DNA of 38,871 nucleotides from NCBI GenBank assembly GCA_905480405.1, contig CAJQQH010000191.1, forward strand, positions 1 to 38,871, read 5' to 3'. Below, one piece after another: positions 1-8,858 of the stretch. The position numbers and the translations under genes were made by a program. Under the pieces are notes generated by a model, which was not told the origin of the DNA, searched no databases, and was given only the letters and a program-made list of their open reading frames with translations. Numbering within the stretch: position 1 is the stretch's first letter; each line of letters begins with the position of its first letter. This DNA is from an uncultured Polaribacter sp. GTDB lineage: Bacteria; Bacteroidota; Bacteroidia; Flavobacteriales; Flavobacteriaceae.

Positions 1-2
1 GA

Positions 3-38
3 ATATACTTTGATAGTGGAGTAAAGCCGCTTGGTTAA
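3..38 (+). CDS. possible C-terminal end of an unidentified gene cut by the window edge
   Basis: The plus-strand frame starting at base 3 is open from the window edge and ends at TAA (36-38), giving a peptide ending FDSGVKPLG. A following hairpin (66-93) would work as a terminator for it, and a gene converging on the TonB receptor would fit. Eleven codons are too few to identify a family, and the other two plus frames also stop within the first 25 bases, so this is only a suggestion. Confidence 0.25.
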   Translation: MYFDSGVKPLG

Positions 39-65
39 TTTATTGGAGATAAGTTTATAAATGTA

Positions 66-93
66 AAAAGAGCAGCTAAAAAGCTGCTCTTTT
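66..93. terminator. bidirectional hairpin terminator after the first TonB receptor
   Basis: Perfect 12-bp inverted repeat (AAAAGAGCAGCT at 66-77 against 82-93) with a 4-base loop. The arms provide a T run on either strand. It lies 22 bases past the stop codon of the minus-strand receptor gene and could also end a plus-strand gene entering from the left edge. Confidence 0.85.
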
Positions 94-115
94 CTATTAA
101 TTAATTCAATTTATA

Positions 116-2746
116 TTAAAACTGAACGTTAATACCTATACTGAAATTAGTTCCTAATTGACCTAATTGTTGAACCTCAGAAGAGTATTGGAATCTAGAA
201 CCTGCTTGAGCAGTGTTAGTAGAAGCTAATGTTACATCTGGATAAACATCAAAAATATTATTAATGTTTGCATTAAATGAAATCATGTCTGTTAAGTTAT
301 AGCCAAAACCTAAATCTGTAGAAATTTTAGCAGATAAATCTTGATCTATTCCACCAGATTCTGGAGCAGTAATTGTTACTTCACCAAAACGAGTGTTGTT
401 AAATGATACATCCCACTTATCAGTTACATAATTTAAACCTAAAATCATTTTAGATTTTGGTCTAGAGTTTGTAATTAAACCTTGTTCTTGTCTGTCAAAA
501 ATATTATATCCAGCATCAGAAATAGTTTTAGGTGTATTAATTGCATCAATTGTAGTCTTATTAAAGTTGGCAGCAAAACTAGCATGTAATTTTCCGCTTT
601 CTCCCATCTCTATATTTCTATAGTTTAAAACTAAATCTGCACCAGTTGTTTTAGTATCACCAGCATTAATAAATACTTGTACTGCAACAACACCATTATC
701 TTCTAAAATTTGCTCTACAGGGTTTGTTGTATTTGGATCATCATCAGAACCAATTTGAGAAGAGAATAAAACTCTATCATCAACCTTAATTTGGTAGAAA
801 TCTATAGAAGCAGAAAAGTTTCTATCAAACTTATAAGTTAAACCAGCAGATAAGTTTTTAGAAATTTCGTGTGTTAATGTTGGTACTCCTAAAGCTTGTA
901 CAGCAGGATTATCATTTGCTAAAGTACCTTGTAATAAAGGTTCTGCAGAACCAGCAACAATAATGTACTGACTTAGTGTAATATGAGATTGGTGTAATGT
1001 TGGTGCTCTAAAACCAGTACTATAAGATGCTCTTAAAGCTCCTTTATCTCCTAATTTATAACGACCATTAGCTTTCCAAGAAAAGTTTGAACCAGCATCT
1101 GTATAATTTTCATATCTACCAGCGACTCCTAATAATAAATCTTCTGTAACATCGTAATCTAATTGTGTGTATAGTGCAAAGTTATTTCTGTGCCATACAC
1201 CAGCTTCATTCGGTTTAATACCAGCAAAAGAATCTGAACCTGCTCCATAGTAAGATAATGGATTACCTTCTATAGCTTTAAAACTTTCTTGTTTAAATTC
1301 TGACCCAAAAGCAACTCCTACTTTATCAGATAGTTGGCTATTAATATCTAAATTATAAACAACGTTTGTAAATCTATATCCTCCAGGATTAAAAGTCCTA
1401 GGAGAAGTTCCATGATCTGCTAAGTAATCTCTGTTAACAGAATTGTTTACAGTAACATCTACATCATTAGAACCATACGTTACACTTGCATCTGCATTCC
1501 AGTTTTCTGCTAATTGAAACCTTAAACCAGCCGCATTTATGTGGTCGTTAATTTTAGTTTCAAAAGTTGGTTGGTAACCAATAAAATCTTCAGGATCTCT
1601 TGTTATAAAGTTAGCGTTTGCAACATCATTTCTCCAATAAGGAGCTCTGTAGTATGCAAAACTTTTACCATTTCTAGTAGTATATCCATGGAAAGAATAA
1701 ATTGTAGCATTTTCACCAAGAGGGTGCTCCATGTTTACAAAAAAGTCTTTCTTTTCCATTTCTGGTTGTCCAACAGTCATACCAGCAGTTGGGTTATCAG
1801 CTAACCAAGCTACATCTCTTGGTGTAGTACCTACATCAGAAACGATACCTGCTCTATTTGTAATTGCTTGCTTATAATAACCTAAAGTTATATTTACAAA
1901 ACCACCATCTCCAAAGTTAAAAGCAGTATTAAAATCAGATGAAAGGTTAAATCCATCTTTTTCTGAAGTAATACCCGCTTTAGAAGTAAAAGTAGAATAT
2001 TCTACATTTTTCTTTAAAATAATATTCATTACACCGGCAATTGCATCAGAACCATAAATAGCAGAAGCTCCATCTCTTAAAACTTCAACTCTCTCAATAG
2101 CTGCAGTTGGTATACTTTTTAAATCTACACCAACTTCACCTTTACCAGGAGTTCTATTTAAATATACTTGTGCACTTTGGTTTTTACGTTTACCGTTTAT
2201 TAATACCAATGTTCTACTTGGACCTAATCCACGTAAATCTGCTGGATCATAGTGAGCAGTAGCATCAGCAATTGCCTGGTTTTGAGAATTAAAAGAAGGT
2301 ACTTTAAAAGTTAACATTCTGTCTAAAGTAGGTTTTCCACTTTTTTGTAATTCTGCTACATCAATATTATCAATAGGTACAGGAGAGTCTAATATAGTTC
2401 TTGGTTTTGTTCTGTTACCAGTAACTACAATTTCATCTAATGCTTCACTTCCTTCTTGTAAGGTTATATTTAGATAAGCACTATCTTTTACACTTACTCG
2501 TTTTGTTTGGTAACCGATAGAAGAAACTACTAGTGTTGCTGGTAAACTTTTAACAGTAATGTTAAATTCTCCGTTATCATCTGTAGTTGTTCCGTTTGCT
2601 GTTCCTTTTACTAAAATATTAATGTAAGGTAAAGCTTCACCAGAAGCATCCTTTATTTTTCCTTTAATAGTTTGTGCAGCCATTGCAAGTGGTAGCATAA
2701 ACAAGATAGAAAACATTAACGATTTTAAAATGTCTTTTTGTTTCAT
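116..2746 (-). CDS. TonB-dependent receptor, tandem paralogue 1
   Basis: Outer-membrane TonB-dependent receptor of 876 residues. In order: a signal peptide (about 1-24, cut after MAAQ), a carboxypeptidase-regulatory-like beta-sandwich (about 25-100), the linker EIVVTGNRT, a plug domain (about 115-245) with LVLINGKRK and LRDGASAIYGSDAIAGVMN, and a beta-barrel ending in aromatic F (GINVQF). There is no STN signalling domain, so it should import without signalling directly to the neighbouring FecR. No SusD gene follows. The N-terminal 120 residues are nearly the same as those of the next receptor upstream (2968-5745), so the two arose by tandem duplication. The substrate cannot be told from sequence; the plug resembles siderophore/peptide-type receptors more than SusC glycan importers (inference). 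Confidence 0.93.
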   Translation of the reverse strand: MKQKDILKSLMFSILFMLPLAMAAQTIKGKIKDASGEALPYINILVKGTANGTTTDDNGEFNITVKSLPATLVVSSIGYQTKRVSVKDSAYLNITLQEGSEALDEIVVTGNRTKPRTILDSPVPIDNIDVAELQKSGKPTLDRMLTFKVPSFNSQNQAIADATAHYDPADLRGLGPSRTLVLINGKRKNQSAQVYLNRTPGKGEVGVDLKSIPTAAIERVEVLRDGASAIYGSDAIAGVMNIILKKNVEYSTFTSKAGITSEKDGFNLSSDFNTAFNFGDGGFVNITLGYYKQAITNRAGIVSDVGTTPRDVAWLADNPTAGMTVGQPEMEKKDFFVNMEHPLGENATIYSFHGYTTRNGKSFAYYRAPYWRNDVANANFITRDPEDFIGYQPTFETKINDHINAAGLRFQLAENWNADASVTYGSNDVDVTVNNSVNRDYLADHGTSPRTFNPGGYRFTNVVYNLDINSQLSDKVGVAFGSEFKQESFKAIEGNPLSYYGAGSDSFAGIKPNEAGVWHRNNFALYTQLDYDVTEDLLLGVAGRYENYTDAGSNFSWKANGRYKLGDKGALRASYSTGFRAPTLHQSHITLSQYIIVAGSAEPLLQGTLANDNPAVQALGVPTLTHEISKNLSAGLTYKFDRNFSASIDFYQIKVDDRVLFSSQIGSDDDPNTTNPVEQILEDNGVVAVQVFINAGDTKTTGADLVLNYRNIEMGESGKLHASFAANFNKTTIDAINTPKTISDAGYNIFDRQEQGLITNSRPKSKMILGLNYVTDKWDVSFNNTRFGEVTITAPESGGIDQDLSAKISTDLGFGYNLTDMISFNANINNIFDVYPDVTLASTNTAQAGSRFQYSSEVQQLGQLGTNFSIGINVQF

Positions 2747-2917
2747 ATAATTTAAGTTTTAGTTAATAATAAACAAATATTGTTGTTTTAATTTTAAAAC
2801 ACAAGTTTTATAATGGAAAACACATTGTTTTGGTTTATTGGTTGGATTTTTTGTAACTTTTTTGTTAATTTTTCATCATTAAAATATGATTATCGTAAAA
2901 TTATCTATTAAAGAAAA

Positions 2918-2944
2918 AAAATGCTACTATTACCGTAGCATTTT
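2918..2944 (-). terminator. hairpin terminator between TonB receptors 1 and 2
   Basis: Inverted repeat AAAATGCTAC/GTAGCATTTT (2918-2927 against 2935-2944) with a 7-base loop. On the minus strand it is followed by a long T run (from the A tract at 2911-2920). It lies 23 bases after the stop of the receptor gene at 2968-5745, so the downstream receptor probably has its own promoter in 2747-2910; I found no exact TAnnTTTG box there. Confidence 0.8.
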
Positions 2945-2967
2945 CTAATTCAAATATTTAGCTTTAA

Positions 2968-5745
2968 TTAAAACTGGTAATTCAATGATAAATTAAACAT
3001 TGTTCCTAGTTGACTAAAATGGTAACCATCATAAGTCATTTGAGAATAACGTTGATTAAAAGTAATTAAGTTAGATTGGTTTTTTACTTGAGCAGGATCG
3101 TTTAAGATTGCTGTTCCAGTTGCATTTTCTGCTTTAAAAGACCATTCTGGTAATACATTTAATAAGTTATTTACGTTTAATGCAATAGTAACTTTTTCAG
3201 AAGCATTATAATTAATACCTAAATCTGTAACAATTTTTGGAGTAAATTCTGTTCTTAAATTAGTATCCATACCCTGTTGTTTAAATGTAGTTTTACCAAA
3301 ATAAGTATTGTTTAAAGAAAGACCCCATTTATTAATATCATAAGTAGTTCCTAAAATCCATTTTGTTTTAGGTCTAGATGTAAAAAATAAAGCTTCTTGA
3401 GTAGCGTTTACAACAGATTGACCAGTTGCAGCAACAGAGGCTGGGTTTTTAACATCACCATCTCTTTCGTTTTTAATTGTATAGTTACCAGATAAATTAA
3501 AACCTAATGTACCATCTCCAACTTCTAACTTGTTATAAGTTAAAACAACATCTAAACCAGAAGTTTTAGTATCTAATGCATTTACAAAGAAACTTAGGTC
3601 AGACAAACCTGCAAAAGCTGGTAAGTTTGGTGGTGTAATCTCTGTACTTAATACAATTCTATCTTCAACATTAATACTATAATAATCTACAGTAAAGCTT
3701 AAGTTTCTATTTACTTTTCCTCCTAAACCAAGTGTAAAGTTTGTAGAAGTTTCCTCTTTTAATTTAGGGATTCCTAATAAACCAGCTTGAGAAGATACGT
3801 TATTTACTAAACCACCTACTTGAATACCTTGTCCAGGAACAAAACTATATTGTGCTTTTTGTGTATAAATTTGGTGTAATGTTGGTGCTCTAAATCCAGT
3901 TGAAAGAGAACCTCTTAAAGTGTATTTATCAGAAATTGTATAAGCAGAACTTAGTTTCCATACAAAAGCATTTCCAAAATCTGAATAGTTTTCAGATCTA
4001 ATTGTTCCGTCTAAAGTTAAATTTTCTGATGGATTCCAGTTTAAAGATGCGTAACCACCAAAGTTATAACGTGTAAATTTCCCAGAATTTTCAGGGCTAT
4101 TTCCAGAAAATGAATCTGCACCACCACCGTCATATGAACCTAACTCTCCTTCTATAACTTCAAAAGTTTCATATCTAAATTCTGTACCAAAGGCAAAACT
4201 TAAGTTATCAGATAAAACCTTAGAAATATCAATATTTCCTACATTATGATAAAAACCTGTTCCTCCTGGATCAAAAGATTTTTTAGAGTTTTCTCTATAT
4301 AATTCAGACCCTTCAGTAATTTCTCCTGTGTCAACAGTACCATTATTATTTGCATCTACCCAAGTTGATGGAGAATATACTGTATTTCTGTTATGAGATT
4401 GATTTACTTTATAAGTTTGAGAATTTCCTCCAGTTGTAAAACTAGCATCAATATTCCAATCGTTAATTACAGACTTAAAACCAACTGTAGCATTATAGTC
4501 ATTTAAATCTCCTTCAAAAGTTGGCACATAACCATCATAACCACCTGCATTTGTAGGGTGGTTTCCAGGGTAAAAGTCTGCTAAGTAAGGAAAGTCTGAT
4601 ACAGTTCTCCAGTAAGGAGTTCTATAATTAGCATAAGAATTTACTTTTTTATTGATAAATGCTCCGTTAAAATATAATTTTGACTCGTCGCTTAATTTGT
4701 ATTCACTGTTTACTAAAAATTTAGCAGCTGCTGTTTCTGGAGAACCATTAATATTACCAGCATCTGGCCTTCTAGATAAAAATTCTTGAACATCTGCAAT
4801 GTTAGCACCAAAATCAGCTGCTTCACCAGCTGCATCAACAGTACCAGGTCTGTTTGATAAACTTGTTTTAGAAAAATCTACTGTATAATTTACAAATCCT
4901 TTATCGTCTCCAATAGCAGAACCATTATTAACGCTAATACCAAACATTTCACCATCTCCTTCAGAAGTAATTCCTGTTCTTAATGTTGCAGAACCAGAAT
5001 TAACATCGTCTTTTAATATAATATTAATTACACCAGCAATTGCATCAGAACCATATTGTGCAGATGCTCCATCTCTTAATACTTCAACAGATTTAATTGC
5101 GTCTGTAGGAATACCAGAAATATCTGAACCTGTTTCACCTCTACCAGGAGAAGTTTGTGTGTATAATAACGCACTTAAGTTTTTACGTTTTCCGTTAATT
5201 AATACCAAAGTTCTACTTGGTCCCATATTTCTAATTTCATATGGATCTAATAAAGAAGTTGCATCATTAACAGGTGTTTGAACTGTGTTAAAAGAGGGAA
5301 TTTTGTATTGTAATGCTTTATCAAAAGTTGTTTGTCCAGTAGATATTAAATCTTTCGAAGAAACAACGTCTATTGGTAAAGGACTTTTTGTGTTACTTCT
5401 AGAAGGTGTTCTAGAACCTGTAACTACAATTTCTTCTAAAGATTCACTACCTTCTTTTAGTACAATAGTTATAGATTTACTGTTTCTAGCAATTACTTGT
5501 TTAGTTTTGTAACCAATAGAAGAAACTATTAATGTTGCAGGTAAATTTTTTGCAGTAAGCTTAAATTCTCCATTGTCATCTGTTGTAGTTCCGTTTGCTG
5601 TTCCTTTTACAAGTACATTAATGTAAGGTAAAGCTTCGCCAGAAGCATCTACTACTTTTCCTTTAACTGTTTGAGCTGCCATTATTAAAGGCATCAAAAA
5701 TAAAAAAGAATACATTAAAGATTTTAAAATAGTTTTTTGTCTCAT
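2968..5745 (-). CDS. TonB-dependent receptor, tandem paralogue 2, with an EF-hand-like loop
   Basis: Outer-membrane TonB-dependent receptor of 925 residues: signal peptide (about 1-24), carboxypeptidase-regulatory-like domain (about 25-100), EIVVTGSRT linker, plug (about 115-245) with LVLINGKRK and GASAQYGSDAIAGVIN, and barrel with terminal aromatic residue (LSLNYQF). No STN domain. It is close to the 116-2746 receptor through the signal peptide and first domain, and the barrels are alignable but diverged. Residues 464-475 (DANNNGTVDTGE) fit a canonical calcium-binding EF-hand loop and sit in a predicted extracellular stretch; the paralogue has no such segment. The gene lies 153 bases after the STN-type receptor, with hairpins but no certain terminator between, so it may be partly co-transcribed with the sigma/anti-sigma operon. 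Substrate unknown. Confidence 0.93.
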   Translation of the reverse strand: MRQKTILKSLMYSFLFLMPLIMAAQTVKGKVVDASGEALPYINVLVKGTANGTTTDDNGEFKLTAKNLPATLIVSSIGYKTKQVIARNSKSITIVLKEGSESLEEIVVTGSRTPSRSNTKSPLPIDVVSSKDLISTGQTTFDKALQYKIPSFNTVQTPVNDATSLLDPYEIRNMGPSRTLVLINGKRKNLSALLYTQTSPGRGETGSDISGIPTDAIKSVEVLRDGASAQYGSDAIAGVINIILKDDVNSGSATLRTGITSEGDGEMFGISVNNGSAIGDDKGFVNYTVDFSKTSLSNRPGTVDAAGEAADFGANIADVQEFLSRRPDAGNINGSPETAAAKFLVNSEYKLSDESKLYFNGAFINKKVNSYANYRTPYWRTVSDFPYLADFYPGNHPTNAGGYDGYVPTFEGDLNDYNATVGFKSVINDWNIDASFTTGGNSQTYKVNQSHNRNTVYSPSTWVDANNNGTVDTGEITEGSELYRENSKKSFDPGGTGFYHNVGNIDISKVLSDNLSFAFGTEFRYETFEVIEGELGSYDGGGADSFSGNSPENSGKFTRYNFGGYASLNWNPSENLTLDGTIRSENYSDFGNAFVWKLSSAYTISDKYTLRGSLSTGFRAPTLHQIYTQKAQYSFVPGQGIQVGGLVNNVSSQAGLLGIPKLKEETSTNFTLGLGGKVNRNLSFTVDYYSINVEDRIVLSTEITPPNLPAFAGLSDLSFFVNALDTKTSGLDVVLTYNKLEVGDGTLGFNLSGNYTIKNERDGDVKNPASVAATGQSVVNATQEALFFTSRPKTKWILGTTYDINKWGLSLNNTYFGKTTFKQQGMDTNLRTEFTPKIVTDLGINYNASEKVTIALNVNNLLNVLPEWSFKAENATGTAILNDPAQVKNQSNLITFNQRYSQMTYDGYHFSQLGTMFNLSLNYQF

Positions 5746-5780
5746 CTAATTATTTATTAATTAATAAAAGTTTTTAATTA

Positions 5781-5803
5781 GTTTCTGGCTAGGTAGCAGA
5801 AAC
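5781..5803. other. stem-loop in the leader region of TonB receptor 2
   Basis: Inverted repeat GTTTCTG/CAGAAAC (5781-5787 against 5797-5803), with CTA/TAG extending it inside if one G is bulged. It lies 35-60 bases upstream of the receptor start on the minus strand. No clean T run follows, so a leader structure or a weak terminator are both possible. Confidence 0.4.
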
Positions 5804-5841
5804 CGATTTATTATATAAGACAGAAAAATAAAAAGTATACC

Positions 5842-5866
5842 CTTTAAAAATCATTTATTTTTAAAG
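5842..5866. other. AT-only inverted repeat downstream of TonB receptor 3
   Basis: Perfect 10-bp arms CTTTAAAAAT/ATTTTTAAAG (5842-5851, 5857-5866) with a 5-base loop, 33 bases after the stop of the STN-type receptor on the minus strand. The stem is almost all A/T, so it would be a weak terminator; it could attenuate read-through into receptor 2. On the minus strand a near match to the -7 box (TACTTTTT) follows it. Confidence 0.4.
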
Positions 5867-5898
5867 AATTTGATAAAAAAGGAATAAGTATTTAATAA

Positions 5899-8838
5899 TT
5901 ATAGCTTTATATTCAGTTTTGTGTAGTAAAATGAGCCATTTGTTCCCATTTGTGTAGCATCCCATAATCCGCCACTATCAGTAAAACTATTTTGTTTTGT
6001 TGGATAGATGTTAAATAAATTATTTGCACCTAGTTGAAAATTTATTAAATTATTTAGTTGATAACTTAAATGTAAATCGGTTGTAATCTTTGGTGCGTAA
6101 TTATCTATTGATGCTTCTAGTCTTTCTGTTTCAGAATTGTTAAAGTTAGAAAGATCTTTATGTATTTGCCAGTCGATTAATTTTATTTTACTAAAGTGAG
6201 TAAAACTAACTGATGTTTTTAATTTATTAATTTGATGATTAATGCTAAAGTTAAATTTGCTATTTGGCGCTGAAGCTAGTAAAAACTGTTGATCTCTTAT
6301 TCCAAAAAAAGTTTCTTTATCAAGGGTTTTGTTTTTTATTTTACTAATACTCATATGGTTTATATTTCCTGAAAGATCTAAGGAAATTGTACTATTTTCA
6401 AATTCTTTTTTCCAATTTAATACTAAATCAATTCCAGTAGTTTTAGTATCTACTCCATTTGCGAAAAATTGTACATTATCTACACCATAACCAAGATTAG
6501 AAGCATCAAAATTTCCACTTAAAATAATACGATCTATAACAGAAACAAAATAAGTATCTATAGTCGCATTAAAGTTAGAACTTAGTTTGGCGGTAAAGCC
6601 TAAACTAAAATTCCTTGCTCTTTCTTCTTTTAATTGATCTATTTGAAAAGATCTTGCAATTGGATTATTATTCGCAATTAACAAAGATTCTGTTGGTGCA
6701 TTACCAATAAAATTGGTAAATGTTAAATTATAATAAATTTGAGCTAAAGATGGTGCTCTAAACCCTGTACTAAAGGAGCTACGAAAATTAAATTTTGGAG
6801 TTATTTTATATCTAGAAGCTAGTTTGTAGTTAAGTGTGCTTCCAAAGTCGCTATAATATTCATAACGAATAGCAGCGCCAATCATAAATTTCTTAGTAAA
6901 ATCTATTTCAGTATCTACGTATAGTCCAAGATTAGAACGGTTTCTATTTACTTCATTTTCTGTAGAATACCCAGGAAAACCTTGTGATCCACCAGGTCTT
7001 ATTCTTCCATTGTAAGTTTTGTAGTCAGAGATTGGTGTTTGAGAAGTAATTAGATTTCCATTTATGTCATAAGCAGCATATGAAGCTTCTTCTCCTGCAA
7101 AAATTTTATATTTATCCAATCTGTATTCTAGTCCTAAGGCTATATTAAATCCATAAGATTCAGTATTAAAGTATTTTGAAAAATCGATACTTGTAGTATT
7201 TTGAATTAATTGATGTCCTCCTGCATCAAAATCTGTTGGCGAGTTTTCTTCTAAAGTTGCATTAAGTGTGTTTTTAATAAAATAATGAAAATTATTTCTT
7301 CCAAAAGTATTATTTATATCAACATTCCATTCTTTAAACTCTGTAATTATACCAAGTGAGAATGAATTGTCTAAAATGTTAGATGTTATTAGGGGATTAA
7401 ATCCGTTAGCATAAATACCTAACACATTTCTTTCGCTAAAAGGATTTCTTGTAAACGCGTAGGCTTCTGTGTTTTTATAATTGAAACCACCATTAGTATA
7501 TAATTTTGTGTTCTGATAAATAGGAATTTCAGAGTTAAAAAACATACTCACACTTTTTATGGCCGCTTGTCCATATTTTTCTCTGTGTACTGTTCCAGAC
7601 CTTAAGGTGTTATCAGAAGATAAAGCTTCGGTTGTAAAGTTTATAAAACCATTTTTAGCAATTTTTGCACCATAATTTAAAGCTAGTTTATAAGTAAAAC
7701 CATCAATTTTATTAGAAAAAGTACTATTGCTGTTTGCGTTATAAAATCCTACGGTAGAATTTACGTTTAATTCGTTATCAGCGTCTTTTAAAACAATGTT
7801 TATGACACCAGCAATAGCATCAGAGCCATATTGGGCAGATGCGCCGTCTCTTAATAATTCTATTCTTTTTATTGCAGAAATTGGAATTGCATTTAAATCT
7901 GTACCAGAATTACCTCTTCCTCTTGTACCATATAAATTAATTAATGATGCTTGATGTCTTCTCTTTCCGTTAATTAGTACTAATGTTTGGTCTGGCCCTA
8001 AACCTCTTATGGTTGCAGGGTCTATATGATCTGCACCATCTGCGCCTGATTGTTTTGTGGCATTAAATGACGGAATTGCATATTGTAAAAACTGATTAAT
8101 TTCTACTTGACTACTTTTAGAAGATGTTTTTGCAATATCTATAAAGTCGATTGCAACTGGAGTGTCATTAGCAACTCTATTCTTGTTTCTAGAACCTAAA
8201 ACTTGTACTTCATCTAATTCCTGACCAGATACTAAAACTATTGTATTAAATGTGTTTGGTAAAAGTTTTAGCGTTTTGGATTTATGACCTAAAAAGCTAA
8301 TTGTAATGTTATTATCTTTTTCAATTTCAAAATTAAAAGTACCATCTAAGTTGGTTGTGGTGCCAAATAAAAATTTTGCTTCTTGCAGTGTAGCTTTACT
8401 TAATGGTTTGTTGTCAGAACTTAAAACGATACCTCTAACATTAATTTTACTTGAACTTAAAATTTTGTCAACGGTTATAGAGCTGTTAATAAACGTTTTT
8501 TCTTTGTTTAAAATTATTTTTTTGGATAGATGTTTTTTACCATATATAACGTAGTAATTATTGCCTAAATCATCAAAACTAAATGAGGTTAGTTTTTCTA
8601 ATAAAGATATAGTTTCTTTTAGCGATAAGTTAATAAAACCATCTTCCTGTATAATTTTATTTGATAATAAGTTTGCGCTGTAAGTAAAGAAAATTTTATG
8701 CTTATTGCTAATTTTATCTAACAATGTAGTTAACGGAACTCTGTTTTTTTTCTGATTTTGAGCAACTGTAGTTTTAAAAGTAAGAGTTACAAAAACAATT
8801 AGTATTAGAGGCTTTATGAGTACTAATTTTTGAAACAT
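5899..8838 (-). CDS. FecA-type TonB-dependent receptor with STN signalling domain
   Basis: Outer-membrane transducer-type TonB receptor of 979 residues. In order: signal peptide (about 1-27), STN (secretin/TonB short N-terminal) domain (about 35-100), carboxypeptidase-regulatory-like domain (about 133-210), plug (about 215-350, with LVLINGKRRH and GASAQYGSDAIAGVIN) and barrel ending NIKL. In FecA-type systems the STN domain contacts the C-terminal domain of FecR in the periplasm and passes on substrate binding. It starts 20 bases after the FecR gene and is the third gene of the sigma/anti-sigma operon, which supports this role. The plug resembles those of the two downstream receptors, but the N-terminal part is different. 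Substrate unknown; iron complexes are the commonest for this architecture. Confidence 0.94.
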   Translation of the reverse strand: MFQKLVLIKPLILIVFVTLTFKTTVAQNQKKNRVPLTTLLDKISNKHKIFFTYSANLLSNKIIQEDGFINLSLKETISLLEKLTSFSFDDLGNNYYVIYGKKHLSKKIILNKEKTFINSSITVDKILSSSKINVRGIVLSSDNKPLSKATLQEAKFLFGTTTNLDGTFNFEIEKDNNITISFLGHKSKTLKLLPNTFNTIVLVSGQELDEVQVLGSRNKNRVANDTPVAIDFIDIAKTSSKSSQVEINQFLQYAIPSFNATKQSGADGADHIDPATIRGLGPDQTLVLINGKRRHQASLINLYGTRGRGNSGTDLNAIPISAIKRIELLRDGASAQYGSDAIAGVINIVLKDADNELNVNSTVGFYNANSNSTFSNKIDGFTYKLALNYGAKIAKNGFINFTTEALSSDNTLRSGTVHREKYGQAAIKSVSMFFNSEIPIYQNTKLYTNGGFNYKNTEAYAFTRNPFSERNVLGIYANGFNPLITSNILDNSFSLGIITEFKEWNVDINNTFGRNNFHYFIKNTLNATLEENSPTDFDAGGHQLIQNTTSIDFSKYFNTESYGFNIALGLEYRLDKYKIFAGEEASYAAYDINGNLITSQTPISDYKTYNGRIRPGGSQGFPGYSTENEVNRNRSNLGLYVDTEIDFTKKFMIGAAIRYEYYSDFGSTLNYKLASRYKITPKFNFRSSFSTGFRAPSLAQIYYNLTFTNFIGNAPTESLLIANNNPIARSFQIDQLKEERARNFSLGFTAKLSSNFNATIDTYFVSVIDRIILSGNFDASNLGYGVDNVQFFANGVDTKTTGIDLVLNWKKEFENSTISLDLSGNINHMSISKIKNKTLDKETFFGIRDQQFLLASAPNSKFNFSINHQINKLKTSVSFTHFSKIKLIDWQIHKDLSNFNNSETERLEASIDNYAPKITTDLHLSYQLNNLINFQLGANNLFNIYPTKQNSFTDSGGLWDATQMGTNGSFYYTKLNIKL

Positions 8839-8858
8839 TTACTGTTTTAAGGTTAAAC

